Positions 1 to 13,500 of a stretch of DNA of 60,000 bases are shown here, piece by piece. The DNA comes from Nymphaea colorata. Its lineage: Eukaryota; Streptophyta; Magnoliopsida; Nymphaeales; Nymphaeaceae. Location: positions 22,780,981-22,840,980 of the forward strand of contig NC_045147.1 in assembly GCF_008831285.2 (NCBI RefSeq), in the 5' to 3' direction. Numbering within the stretch: position 1 is the stretch's first letter; each line of letters begins with the position of its first letter. The notes under the pieces were generated by a model, which saw only the letters and a program-made list of their open reading frames with translations, had not been told where the DNA came from and did not search any database. Position numbers and translations under genes: made by a program.

Positions 1-3000
1 AACGTATCAGTTGAATACATGGCTTGCGTAACTTATTTAAATCACAACTTTTTCCTTGTTCCTAATTAATTATCATGTTCATTTCCACAATGGGGCCATA
101 TTTATCATGTGAAAGGCATTGAATTAAGTTCTAGCAGCCCACTTTAGGTCAGCTTAAATTGTAAAGAGCGAAAGGAAATGTTACTTTAAACATCAGTGGT
201 AATTAGTAATTACTCCATGGATATGAACCTTCAGGGTGATGCATCACGCACCGTGCACTTGTATGGATCTCTACTGCATCCACATTATGTCTGAGGAGCT
301 GAGTAATAGTAGCAGCACTTCTGACATAGTTATTAGCTCCTGAAAAGATAAACTGCAAAACTTTTAATGTGTATTCAGCATGCCTTTTGTAAGGAAAATA
401 CTACTTCCAAAATTCATAATTCTAGGATACTTTCAGTGTGCAGGTAAAATAGCAGCACCATTTCACAGAATCCAATAATATTAAACAGATCTAGTAGTAA
501 CAGTACAAAAAGAACAAATTTTATACACCACAATATCATGATGATTTGGAATACGGATTTGATCTACCCTAAAGTTGAGTTTAATTTTTCAGTTCCACTG
601 TGAACCCAAAAGGAAAACAAATGAGCTTCTTTTTTATCTGTGTCCATATCCTTCTTCACCTACATGCATAGACATGTCCTTCCAAATCTTTTAGGTTTTA
701 GACTTCTCAAACATCTAGATCCAGATCCAATTTTGAAAAGGAAAAATAAGAGAAAAATTAAAGATGCAAGGAAGACCTTTCCATTATGTATCAATTATCA
801 AATACAGCATTATGGGTTTAAAATTTACCAACTTGTGACCACTATATGCAAAATAATATATTACCAGAAAGACAACATAGTATGCAAACAATTTAAGGTT
901 AGGATTTAGGAACAAGAAAAACATATGGCTGGAGGACCAGTTTATGGATTTAATCACCAAAACCTAGATTCAAGGACACAAGTTTTACCATGTTAAGGGG
1001 TTTGACAAGTGTTAATTTTACTTTTCACAATCAGAAAACAATGTCTATCAAGCTTGTGCACTACAACACAGCTTGTGACAGCTAATAATGGCTCAGGTAC
1101 TAGTGTCTGGCACAACTTATACACCAAAAAAAATGCTAGGAAGCACACAGTGTTGTGCCCATAAGATGTGGTTTGAGCTGCTAGGAAGCTTATTTTAACA
1201 ATATAACTATAATATAACAAACAAAAACCATTTAAATAGTCTATACTGGAAGTCATTTCATAATGAGAGGACATATGCACAATGTAGAAATTTGATGAAC
1301 TCACTGATTCTATCATATGGACAAACAGGCAAGCAACGACCACAGCCATAGCAACGTTCAGTTATAACTCCTCCCTAGACATGAAAAAGGAAGTAAGCTA
1401 ATTGTAACCTGAAATAGAAAAACAAAGCAACATGCTACCTCCTCTAATATTTAAAAAGTAGAAACCAAAAGTATATATGGCTTCAGGCTTCAACATTGCT
1501 ATCAGTGGAGAGTCGGAGACCTTTCGCAATGATATGGCATTAGCTGGACACACTGTCTCACACGGTCTTGAGCAATCAGGCGGGCAATCCTCTGCATTGA
1601 ATTCTTCAAGGAAGATAATATAATAGAAACAACTAAGTACCCGAACAGAAACTATCCCCCTAAATTTGAAAAAGAAATAGTAACAACAGAAATGAGGATA
1701 TCCACTTATAGGCCCAGTGTTTGCCTATATCCTAAAAGATACAGATTTCTGAAAAGATCATGACCCAGTATTCCACTTAAACTTCAAATACAGGTCAATC
1801 TGAACTTATACAAAGCCACAGCTTACAATTAATCTGATTCACTCTGAATGAGGTCATTTTTGCACATAGTGAAACTTGTCCTCAAATAGAGTATGGGGCC
1901 CACGAAGCACTGGAATGGGCCTTGAGCAATTATGGACTAAGTAGACGGCAGTCACAGTACTTGAAAAAGATCGACTAAAGTGATGGAAAGTGGAAGCCTA
2001 ATAAGCTTTTACCTTCCACCAGCAATTAAGACATGGATATCTTCGAAAATTCATAAAGCTACAGCATTGCCTGTAGAAGGGCTAAAAGCTGAAATGGCCA
2101 AGTACCTGCCTTGCGAAAATGAAGATCTTCGTCATCATTAACACTAATCATAACCCATGGGCTCCGTATGGGAACAATCTGTCTAGCAATTTCAATGCCT
2201 TCTCTAACTGCTCCAACAATGGACTCATCGGCAGCGCAATCTATGCAGTCCACTGCATGATTTGTAAGTTATACAAGGAAAGCAATAAACCACTTCGTTA
2301 GTACCCCAGGAGATGCACCATCATAAACTGAAAAGGGAAGAAAAGATTGATCATTGCTAATTCCTTATGCGTAGCGAGAAGAAAAGGCCAAAAGACAAAC
2401 GATCATTTTAGCCGTCCAATCAACCGTCAAATGATCAAACTGTTTAAGATAACTTGATCTTAAACCGTGTTCATCTTGCTCTCTCTCTCTCTCACTCTCA
2501 CTCTCTCACCACAGACGCACATGGTATTGCAAATCAGTGTACATGTTCGTGACTGAATAAGTGCAGATTAGGTTATCCGGTATTTCAAGTTTCGACTTAA
2601 CAGTGTAAAATTCTTGGTTGTAAATGGTCAGGACGGACTCCCAAACAAGAAAAAGGCAGAAGTCTTAACACCATATCCTAACTCTTTACATCATTATAAA
2701 AAACAACAAACCTGCCAGACTGTCGAGGGCATATATGCAATCCAGGGTCAACTTGTATAAAACACGTGATCACCTCATCTCAATTCCAAACGGTACGGAC
2801 GGCTCCAATCGGCCTAAATTTAGCATCGGGTTCAAAGACTTAAAATCTTGGCCAATTGATGGACTCAAATGATCAGAAATTTGGGCGTCTCATATCCTGC
2901 ATATAGAATTTATGCATCATGTTTGCAAGGTAAGCTAGTTTTATACTAGTGGAACTGTGGAAGTCATTTGCAAATATTTTCCTTTTCTAGGCTTTATGTA

Positions 3001-3650
3001 CCTGAGAGGTTCCATATAAAACTATCTGACACAAATTAAAACGCTTCAGGAACACCCGCGTAGACATTTCACTGACCCGAAACTAATAAAGATCAACGCT
3101 GAAAAACTTATGATGATAGATAAAATCGTAAAATAGATAACATCTTACCGCCAGCAAGGGTGTAAACAAGCGAGAGGTTCCTCACATCGACCGCATCCTG
3201 AATTCCCACCGAAAGGATCAAGAGCCGAACCAAAAACGATGATAAGGGCACAAAGGAAGACGGGAATAAGGACGTAGAGCTTACTTCGAAGCTAGCCCCG
3301 CATATTAGCTTGACCCAGACCCCTTTCCGCAGCGACTCCAACGGCGTTCCCGCGATGGACGGAACTCCAACTCTTTCTACTAGCGCTTGTACGTCCCTCC
3401 ATTGGTCAATTTTCTTCTTGTCTGAAAAGGAAAGCCAGTTCGATCGTCAGAATGTCGTCTCAGCGGCTTTGCAGAAAGCAGAATCCACAAAATTTAGTGA
3501 ACGATATGCAGCTAAAGAAGAGAATAAAGAAATGGCGGGAAATCACAGGCATGTAGAAGAAGGCGCAAGAGCGATGACGATAATAATGATGATACCTCGA
3601 CGAATCTGCCGGAGAACCGACGAAGAACTGCAGGAGACGCTCAACGCCAT
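1..3650 (-). CDS. LdpA-like 4Fe-4S cluster protein, 3' end outside the window
   Basis: Seven exons can be joined in phase: 3650-3596, 3421-3285, 3197-3149, 2252-2106, 1603-1521, 1374-1305 and 339-252. The protein starts MALSVSCSSSS, a short Ser/Arg-rich stretch that would suit a plastid transit peptide. Next comes a block with GVWVKLICGASFE and DCIDCAADESIVGAV, which I recognise from the cyanobacterial LdpA family and its plant relatives. Exons 5 and 6 carry two ferredoxin-type cysteine sets, CPPDCSRPCETVCP and CYGCGRCLPVCP, so the protein should bind two 4Fe-4S clusters. Exon 7 has the conserved VDAVEIHTS. In cyanobacteria LdpA senses redox state and feeds light input to the clock; the plant role is not known to me. 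Exon 7 ends in phase 2 at a GT donor, so at least one more exon lies left of position 1. The exon 1 to 2 join is the least certain part. Confidence 0.8.
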
Positions 3651-4876
3651 CTCTCTCCGGCTCTCTCTCTCTATCTCTCTCGGAAGTCTTTTTTTCTAAA
3701 TTTGGCGCGGCGCGAAGAAATATCTCAGAAGCGATTGCACATTTAATTGCAGTTTCACTCGCTCGAACCGATCCGACGAAAAGGATCAATTCATCGGAAC
3801 CTTCAAAATCCGATTCTTCGGTCTCCCTTTGAGCTTCTTGATTGCACCAATGTCACTGATACGGGCTTACGTAGCTTGGTAAACCTCAACGGTGTGGTGT
3901 TTCGACCATTAAAATAAGCATTTTCGTATTATTTCTATTCAAAAATTGGTTTGCGGCACACGTGGATCGGATTTAATCAAATCAAACCAAATTAAAATCG
4001 CTTTTCTTCAAAAAATAAATAAATGGAAAATTGAGAATATAGAACATTTTTGTAGAAAATCAACGGAGTAGGACAACATAGAGATTGAATTGGGGGCTGT
4101 ACCGAATCGAAGTAGTCTCCCTTTCAATTCCAATAAACCGATTCGAGTCATTTGTGCACTGATTTGACCCGTGCTCCATACTTGGTAATATAGTTTGTGG
4201 GAAGTTGATATTATTTTCGATTTTAAGATTTTCAATTGATTTATTAGTTGTTCTGATGGGCATACTTGCCCTAGTGAGCTGGTGAAAGTCCTGTCTACCT
4301 TCCATGTTACTCTTATGGACTGCAAATTATAGATATAGTTAATGCGTGTTTGGCTTCTCACCCAAATCCCAAAACCACTCTAGGGACAGAGAAAAGGGGA
4401 CGGCTTCAACGGTCCATGTTCAAAGTAGTGATCACTACATCTTCGATGACGAAGGGATAACGTTCAGACATTTCATTACATCCACAAAAAAAGGTGCTTA
4501 ACTATGGCTTATAACTCAAGTTTCAAAGTTTTTTTAATTTATCCATTTGAATTAACGTACATATTACAATAAATAGGCCGTTACATTAAGCATATTTCAG
4601 TAACTTTTCCTTCACAGGTGCGTCTCTGGAACCAGAAACAGAATCTCAAAATAAATCTTTAATCATATGTATTAACGGATGAAATTCCATCCGAAGAGAG
4701 TTGTTCCGGCAACAACCCGGTTTCATCTAGGAGGGTGACAACACAACAATGGTCGATCCCGGAGAAAAAACAAATAAGAACAGCCAAATCTTCATTCTAC
4801 AAAGAGAAGAATTGTATCCTCTCATGCTTTTATAACTTAGATTCCATTGTCATGGGAATCATGCTTTCAAGTCCAT
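3651..4876. other. intergenic spacer between LdpA-like and pectinesterase genes
   Basis: This stretch should hold the 5' flank of the LdpA-like gene, beginning with a CT-rich run just upstream of its ATG, and the 3' flank of the pectinesterase gene. Open frames near 4010-4360 on the minus strand match no family I know and have no splice or start context. I see no RNA gene or repeat here. Confidence 0.5.
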
Positions 4877-7800
4877 TTAGTACACAGGCAACCAGTCTTT
4901 GCCACCAATCCAGTCTATGCCCAAGTAGGGCTCAGCTTCTTTGCTGGTTAGTTGCTTGGACCACGGGACCCTCTCATCAATCACTGCTCCAGGGCCATGG
5001 CACTCGTGCTCCGCATACAGCAAGTTCCTGATTCCAACCATATAAACAGTAATCACCAACAGACAATTAAGCATAGACAATGTAATTTGAGCAGAGGAAG
5101 TGGCCCAGCTCTTCTCGGTCGGTTCTTGAGGTTACCAGAATTTTGAATCTCTTTCAAGTTAAACACCCATCGGTATGAGCATTTCTGCTTACGTTCCTTG
5201 TGGTGTTTCATCTTGAACCAGTAACTGAACGGATGTAAAACGTTTTTACAGACAAAATTTTACCCGTCACACCAAGATTGAACTTGAGCAAAGAATTCAT
5301 AGCCATGAGAATCGAACTACTGCGTGGCTTCATCACTTATTCCCCCACCTAGATCACTGTCCTAACTCCCGAAAAAGCTCTGTTTGCAGACGTCTTTTAA
5401 CAAAAATAACTTTTAAAGATGTGTCTCCATGGGCAAAAACATATGAGGGGACTCTTAAATCAATGTCTGAAACATGCAAATAGAACTTTAGGATATTAAG
5501 TTTTGAGAAAATGGAAACCATCAGTATTCATTTGTCTTCACATATTTACAGAATCCAGCATGGACATCCAAAGAGTTCAGTTTAGAAGCCATGTTTGAAA
5601 TTTTCGGCTGTGAAGCTCACATGCCTGAAGCTGAAACTTTTAGAGAGTAGGAAAGTGACCTAAAATTTGAACGTAGGGCCATCTCCATTCTCATAAACAA
5701 CTGAAGAATAGAAATCTGTTTCGTGTCTGTTGTGCGCAAAGCATGTGTCCATGCTCTCTTTGTTTGTGTACTCGTGTATGCGTCGTTTGTACGCTTAGAT
5801 ACTTACGATTCATTTCCGGAGAACCTCCAGTTGGTCCATCCTTCAGGCTTGACTGTTTTGGAGAGATAAGTATGGGCAAAGATCACTCTGGCATACTCGC
5901 CACGAGCTCTTCCCAGGTAAATCTTGCCGATCCCGTAGACCTTCCCCTTGAGGAAGACGAAGCCGCCATTCTGTTCCGGGTATTGCCTGTTCTGAGCTGT
6001 GATGGAACCAAGTATCTCTGATCGCTTGTCAGCCACAACAAAGATCTCACAGCTCTGCTCGTAGTGGGAGAAAAGCAATTCAGAAGTAAGATCAGTAAAT
6101 ATTCCAACTGCCAGACGGGAGATAATTAGATCTTGATGCCGCTCTTACTTGGTCTCTAACAGCACATACATGCATCTACTCCCTTATTGTAGCCTAAGAG
6201 CAGTTTTTTAGAATGAATCTTTGTCTAATGGATTTCTTTTTGAAATTAACTTAGAATTTGTTGACAAAGGACTTTGTTAATTTGGTAGGAGCAGCTTGTG
6301 AATGTCACCAAGTTTGAATCATGTGCTGTTGGTAAGCAGCTAGCATATGGTTTTGAACTCCCCTTTTTTTTGTCTCCACGCACTGAACTTGGCTGAATTA
6401 GATATCCCAATAAATATATTCAAATATGAACAATTTGCATGCATTCCTAAGAACTAAATGTATCTGCCCGGCAGGTAGGAGATAAGACTTTTACCAACCA
6501 AAGGAACAGCTCGTAATTTTAGAGAGTAAAAACAGAATTGCAAATATTGAATCAAGATGACTAATTTTGATGTATCTCGCCAAAGTACCTTGAAGAGCGA
6601 CTGAGCCTGGCCATAGATGAAATCGATCGAGCCTTGAATGTAGCAGGACTCATAAAAATGTCTTCCTTTGTAGTCGAACAGAGTGTTGTGGGCGCTATAG
6701 AACCCACAGTGGTAGAAGGCAGATTTATCTCCTCCAACAACAACTGCAACTGACTGATTGAAGGGAGATCCTGCCGCTCCACTTGGAGCATCATTCTGGG
6801 AGAAAGAAGGGGGAAAAAAAAGAAGAAAAATGAACAGTGTTTTGTTACCACTATCTTCTTATTCTCACCACCAAAGCATCAGATTAAATGGCAGCTTGAT
6901 GATTCTAATCTGGGTTGCATTTTTTTTAATCAGACCCTATCCATCAGGTTCTCATTTGGTTGTGGTATTCTGCACCTGTCTCGCTCTAAATCCAGTATAC
7001 TGAATTGGGAAGGCTCCCCTTGTACATATTTCACAAGGGAAGATTGAAAGAAAAAATTAGACACCTGATTCTTTCCCAGCTTCATGATGGCTTCCATTAT
7101 CAGATGGAAGGAAAAGATTCACGGTGGTCCGATCCGTACCTTGAAGCTGACGCCCCACGCAATGAAGTTTGACGCAAGGACCGTGAAGGTGGCTGAAGAT
7201 GAAGAGTCGGCCTCCTTGGCTGCGCTCCCATTCCAAATGATGGTCGTCTTCCCCTTCCCGTTCCCTCTCAAGAAGATGAAAGGCTTGCTCTCTGGGATGG
7301 TCACCTTCTCCCTGTACATAATCGGCCATACATGCTTTATACAACCTTTCATTGTGGTAATGAATGAAGCGAGCAGTAGTTCTCATCCTCCCTTTTAATA
7401 CCGTAACAATTTGAAATGAATTGGTGCGCGCTAAATGTGGTTAAAGCAGTTTTTTTCTTTCTTTATCGCCTGCTAACAGCATAGAACTTTGAAGCAATAA
7501 ACTCCAACAGCCTCAACACAAGAAACCGCAATGACGCTCTGCTCTTCGAGAAGCCACATTGAATTTTTGAACTCGGGAGTTGTTAAAGTGTCTCTGCGGT
7601 GCAAGCTGCAGCAGAGACATGGAGGCGGAGAGCATACCTGTAGACGCCTCTCTTGAGGTGGATGATGATCCACTCGGAATTGCCCTCGGGGACGGCGTCG
7701 ACGGCTTCCTGGACGGAGGTGAAGTTGCCCTTCCCCTCGGGGTCCACCTTCATCATGATCTTGCTGTCCACCTTAGACGACAGAAGGGGCGAGTCGATCA

Positions 7801-7906
7801 GCAGGTCCGAGGCCTCGGAGAGAAGGAACGCCGCCGGTAGCAGCAGCAGCAGGAAGAGGGAGAGACGCCGGAAAAGGCTCGCCATCCTCGCCGTGGAGAG
7901 AGACAT
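4877..7906 (-). CDS. pectinesterase-family protein with replaced catalytic residues
   Basis: Five exons join in phase: 7906-7638, 7311-7140, 6795-6589, 6054-5807 and 5027-4877, giving 348 residues. A hydrophobic signal peptide (about residues 8-30, Leu-rich) is followed directly by the pectinesterase beta-helix domain; there is no N-terminal inhibitor domain. Family marks present are GVYREK (about 87-92), QSVAV (161-165), DFIYG (205-209) and LGR (263-265). The block normally read as QDTLY is HNTLF (183-187), so the usual Gln and the catalytic Asp are His183 and Asn184. The Trp normally two residues after the LGR arginine is Arg267. The first Asp of DFIYG and Arg265 remain. The protein is probably exported to the cell wall, where relatives remove methyl esters from pectin; activity of this one is doubtful. 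A second Met at residue 8 is another possible start. Confidence 0.9.
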
Positions 7907-9718
7907 AGAGATTTGTTTTTGGTGGTGTGACTTGGGGTTGAGAGGAGAAAGAAGGGGATGGGTGAATGGAATTAAGGGGTTGGGGGGCTTCCCTTTTCTG
8001 GGCAATGCATCCGCGGGCAAAAGGTTCAATTGGTTAGCTGTGGAGGGAGCGCCGGAGTTTATGGCGATACATTGCCTTCTGAGTTTCGACGGTTGGCGGA
8101 GGAAGAAGAGGAACGGTCGGGGCATGAGAAGATCTCTGTGCAGCCCTGGGATTCCGGAGGGCAGCGACGTAACAGAGATGTCCATGCATTGTTACGTTCA
8201 ACTCTTTTTAGTAAATTTTCATTTCATAGCCTACATTTCTATGTAAATTTAGAATAGCGGTTAAGATTTTGATTGTATTCTAATAAGGCGAGTCATTTTC
8301 GTCAAATTATCAAAAAAACTCGAAATTAAATTTTATTAACGTCAAAAGGGAAAATTTTGTTTTTTTTTTTAATCTATCCTGTATTACCAAATTATATGTT
8401 TTATCAGTTTAACTAATATTTTTGGTTTTTCCAAACTAAGAAGATGAATTAGAGAGACATGATCGTTTCATAGAGGGTGGGAGCTCTTTCACGTTCCTCA
8501 TGCAATCCCATAACAAACAACCTGCTCCGTTGTGCCACCTTCTCCCTTCTTGCTCCCTTGTGCCACCTTCTCCCTTCTTGGCCCCTATTTGGCTTTGCCT
8601 TTTTGGTATAGAGTGCAGCTTAGAGTATGCATGCTTGTACATGATTATATGGTTTAATCTCGTGTCATACCTTCAAAAATAAAAATTCTTTTTACATTTA
8701 AAGATATATAAAATTTACCACTAAAGACATTCTTACACACCTCAAGTAAAAAATAAATTTAAGGCTGGTTTCATACAACAAAATTGTTGCTTCCATAGTT
8801 TTTTGTATAAGAGTCTATGTCCATCCTTAAAAAGGGGTTTGTGAAGATCACTTTTGAGAAAGTTCATAAGAGTGAGTCTTACACAACAAAAACTACTATT
8901 TAATTTTATATATATTGCAAGTAATTTAAGCAACGAATTTTAATTATTACTAGTAATATATTGCAATGTATACATATTATTTTGTTATGCTCCTGCAAGT
9001 CGTGATATTTCATAAAGAAAGATTTCTCTGTTCCCTTGTTGCTTATTTTTTTGCTTTTATAATTTGCCAAAATTTCTTATGCAAAATCCTTAAGTTTGCA
9101 GGTTTATTTGACATTACACGTCTAACTTTTGACCCAACAGATACGAGTAACATCACAGGTTTTACAATGTTGAATGAATACATTTATTCACATAGGAAAA
9201 GAGATAGAGAGAAGAGGGAGGGAGAGCGAGAGAGAGAGATTGCTCAGACTGCGGTTGGGCAACCTTAGATGCTCCACTTAGCATGCACCCTTTTTTGTCA
9301 CCTTGGCGTCAACCGGACAACAAACACGCTATGCTGGTGCTACAGTAAAACCAATTATAGACCACCAATCTTGTGCTAATAGACAGATGCATGACATTTA
9401 AAACACACAATTTAAAAAAATAAAATTTACGTTAAGACTACACATTTCCAACATTTTAAACATACCTTTTCCATAAGAATACAGCTTTTTTATATTTGGA
9501 ACATTTATCTCCGAAAAATCGTATGGCCGACCTTTTTTACAGCATCCATGTCGTAAATTATCCACCTCTCACATAAGGGAAATCCACATCTTCACAAATC
9601 TGTCTATAGGAGCAGGTCGTCGGATTAGCGGCATATGAGATGCACGAACATGACAAACACGTGAATGAATTTGTGCATGCGTGAATCCGTGTCCGTGTGT
9701 GTGTGTGTGCGTGTGTGT

Positions 9719-9756
<38 letters not shown>

Positions 9757-10511
9757 CTTTTCACGAGCCAATCAACTAGACATGTAGCCTCAGCCCTCAG
9801 GATATGTTCAAGGTAGTGACATGCAGTACTTGAAATTGCTTATCAAGTAGAATCAAATACCTCTGGATTTTTAGATGAATTTAACCAACCAGAAGGTTAA
9901 CGTGGTTGATCCACCATAAACATAGTTTTGAACAGAATTTTTGAACATGAAAGAGTATTGCCAAAGTGACTTCGGGAATGCATAAAAATTTAATAATAGG
10001 AACTTTGAGCATGAAAGATGTGTGCAAGAAATGACGATGGGAATGCATCCAACTTTGGGAGCAGGCTAACAGCCAATGGACCTGGCACAGCATGTCGTCA
10101 GCCAAGCTGTGGATAGCGCGTTGGGAGAAACTGCTGAAGACCCTTCAGTTGAGTAACAGTTAAGTGATCTATGCTCCTGTCAATGAAGTACTTGGGAATG
10201 CAGTCATAAATGCACCAACCCACACAGAAACAGAACCAATCCAAAACTTCAAAATTTTCTCAACCGAAATACCTTAATAATTAATACTATACATGAAAAA
10301 TGAAAACAAAAGGGAAAAAATGATCAAAATAAAAGAAAAAGAAAAATGACAAGGCAGCATAACGTGAAGCAGGATCAAGTTATCAAAATTACATCGAAGG
10401 AACTACACACGATTGTTGATGCCAACTTTACAGAATTGAAGTGGAGAAAAATAAATTGTTAAAAGCTACAGAGATCTCCCTTAGACAGTAGGCTCCTTGG
10501 ATTGCTTGGGC
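7907..10511. other. intergenic spacer with GA and GT microsatellites
   Basis: The part near 7907-8200 is the upstream flank of the pectinesterase gene and is less AT-rich than the rest. Beyond about 8250 the sequence is AT-rich. It contains a GA-rich run at 9195-9240 and adjoining GT and GA runs at 9693-9753. The part nearest 10511 should contain the 3' UTR of the IPUT1-like gene. I see no further gene. Confidence 0.5.
9693..9753. repeat. compound GT/GA microsatellite
   Basis: A GT run passes directly into about sixteen GA units. It lies between genes and codes for nothing. Confidence 0.9.
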
Positions 10512-13500
10512 TCACTCAAGCCGTCCCATGATTGCATCGCGGCCTCTTGTATATGCGATGATTGCAAGATGCTCTGAGGCATATGTCATAAATGCCACTA
10601 AAACCATACCACCAGCAACCATCAACCCCAACCTGACAAAAAGGAAATTTTCTTCAGCAAATAAAGGCACCAGAGGTGAAGCAAGTCTCAAATTATGTCC
10701 TTCTGTGTGCATGCGTGCGTGCACGTCCAGATAGACATGCATGACATTTTTTGTGAGATTTGACTACTAAAAATACCATCTAATCTGCTTTCTCAAAGCA
10801 AATGAATCATTACAGATCCACTCCTTGTTCACCAAGCACCTTAGCGTCAAGTTCATTCTCATTGATTTGGCATGTGAGATCTCTACTTCCTACAAAAGAC
10901 ACTTCGGAAATTGCTCAGGGAAACCAGAGGCAAGCTCAATTTCAAAAGTTGTACCATCCCAGCTAACCTATCCCAAACCCAATGATTCAGAGTGAAGACA
11001 AAAGTAGAAGAAAAATGAACCTAATGCCCCATGGTAAAGCCATGAAGATGCCCATATGATTTATGCTACCTAAAAAACACCTATGTCTTCTGGTTCTTCC
11101 CTTTCGAGTTTTAAGTATAGATGCCTCTCCACAAGCCACCATGACCAATGAGACCTCGACCTTCTGAATGTTTTTAGATTATAGGAAAGCCATTGCACTC
11201 CATCATGCTGAATTTGGAACCAGTTGAGCATGACCATGGCTCCCTTCACTTCCTTCAGGCTTCAAGCAAGGTTCACCCTTGCAATTGCATTACCACTCTT
11301 TAGTATCACATTGATAAGGCCACTTGTTATGCGTTTAGTTTTTTTTTTTTTTCCCAATTTATTACACAGGGAAACCACATCAAGGTCAAGAAACTTAGTC
11401 GCAACCCAGGGTTGTAAAACCTATGGCTGGTAAGACCACCCCCAGGGCCTGTACATGCTTTGGCCTTCTACAGACAGTTGATGCTCATGGAGCTTGAATC
11501 ATGCTGTCGTTCTAATATTTGAGGTATGCTCCACTACAACAAATTATTACTTTTCTATGTTTTATTCTTGTGTCATGAGAATATTATTGAAGGAAGAGAC
11601 TTCATTCCACATACTGCTCAGATGCTTGGATCTGCCATCAAAATATTGGTAATTTGGTACCATCCCACATGCATCTAACAGGGAACACTGCCAAAAACAG
11701 GCATGCACAACTCAAATTTTGTAACTTTGATCCCCAATATTCTTCTCAGAAAAAGGTAGAAGAGAACTCCACATGATCAGGTTGAGTGTGGACAAAGCCG
11801 GCCACCCTCTATAAGGGAGCACAAGAAGGAAATATCTAGCCTGCTTGACACTATGCTCCGGAGGATAACAAATATGATTTCCCTGGCATTCTACAGAACA
11901 TGTTGCATCCTTTTGTGTGTGTAGTGTACCCTGGTGTCATGGGTAATATGATCATTGTCTAAAAGCGAACTCTTCTCATGACAGTTGACTCAAAGGTTGT
12001 ATGCGTGTGTCCAAGTAAATGGCAGGACTGATTCTGGAAAGAGAGATAAGGTGGAGACTGGAGAGAGTACTGGATGAAGAAAGGACCCAATAACACAGAT
12101 ATTAGATAGTTTTAACACAATGATTCGTCTTGCACCTACCTTTTACAACTAAAATCCAGATTTACTCATTGGCTCATTGTAATAGCAGACAAAAGAAAAT
12201 GCATTCCAGCAAACACTAGTAAGTATATTTAGAGGTTCAGATTAAGTGCGAGCCACCAGTACCACTGAAAAATACAATCTCTCTTTGGCACTGGAATGCA
12301 TCAGGATACTAGAGAATGAAAAAAGCACCAACAGTGTAATGTGCTTACCTTAAGAAGAGGGCGGTGATTCCAAAGAGGCAAGGTAAGGACGGGGCAACAA
12401 TTGCAAGAAGTGCCATTCCTATCCAATAGAATGCTACAGGCTTATCACAGCTAGATGGCTGAGGCAGATTACCTGAATCACAACTTAAATAAATCGGAAA
12501 GAACAAACGGAATAAAGAGGAGCAAATTTATGGCAAAAGTAAAGAGAAAGATAAATAGAAAGCATACCCTTCACTGAATTCCAGTCAGGATAGTCTGAAC
12601 GAACAGAAAAAGCTATTCCAGAAGAGGAAGATTCCTTTCCCAATTCACAAATGATATACAGATAGCTTCCGAACATGACAAAGAACAGTGTGAATGTCCA
12701 TTCGTAGAGTAGTAGCAAACCCGTCCATGGCATTACTTGCCGTGGCACTATCAGCAATCCTAAACCAAGAGACAGTATACAGGTCCCGAAGCAGACGAAG
12801 ATAGAGATGCTACCCAGAAAGGAGGGCACTTTTAAATGTGTACTACTTGAAAACTGTAAAAAGGAACATGATAAAGAACAGTGAGAATGTCCATTCATAA
12901 GAGCAGTGGCAGACTGGCCATGGCATAACTTGCCATGGCACTAAAGGTGTACTAATTGAGAACTGTAAAACTTATGCAAATGCATTTAGCACAGAGAGGT
13001 CACTCAAAGTAGACAAACAAAATAGTGAGAATGTCTAACTGTCCATTCATAAGAGCAGTGGCAGACTGGCCATGGCATAACTTGGCGTGGTACTAAAGGT
13101 GCACTACTTGAGAACTGTAAAACTTATGCAAATGCATTTAGCACAGAGAGGTCACTTAAATAGACAAACCAATAGCTCTTAAAGAACATAGAATTAGATT
13201 TATATATAAAATTATGTTTTTTTATTAATGAAGCATTTCATATTTCGAAAGTAAACAGGCTACAGTGAAGCTAAATAAAAAAACAAAAGCACCCAATAAA
13301 CGACAGTAAGCCAGAGAAATACAATTGAGAGCTTCTAAATTTAATCTTATCCATACAAGATTACCTGTTGACCTGATCCAACACCAGGTGACGATGTAAC
13401 CCCAACAGCGGAATAGCCATTCCCAATCTTACACTTAGAGAAAATATTTCTCATACAATTGAGCAGAGAGCTAGAACGATATGTTCCAACCATTTCCTTA

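Noticed and set aside
3310-3699. Plus-strand open frame of 129 codons
   Set aside because: It is the antisense shadow of exons 1 and 2 of the LdpA-like gene, in a GC-rich part.
7653-8246. Plus-strand open frame of 197 codons
   Set aside because: It is antisense to exon 1 and the 5' flank of the pectinesterase-like gene, whose minus-strand reading has clear family motifs.
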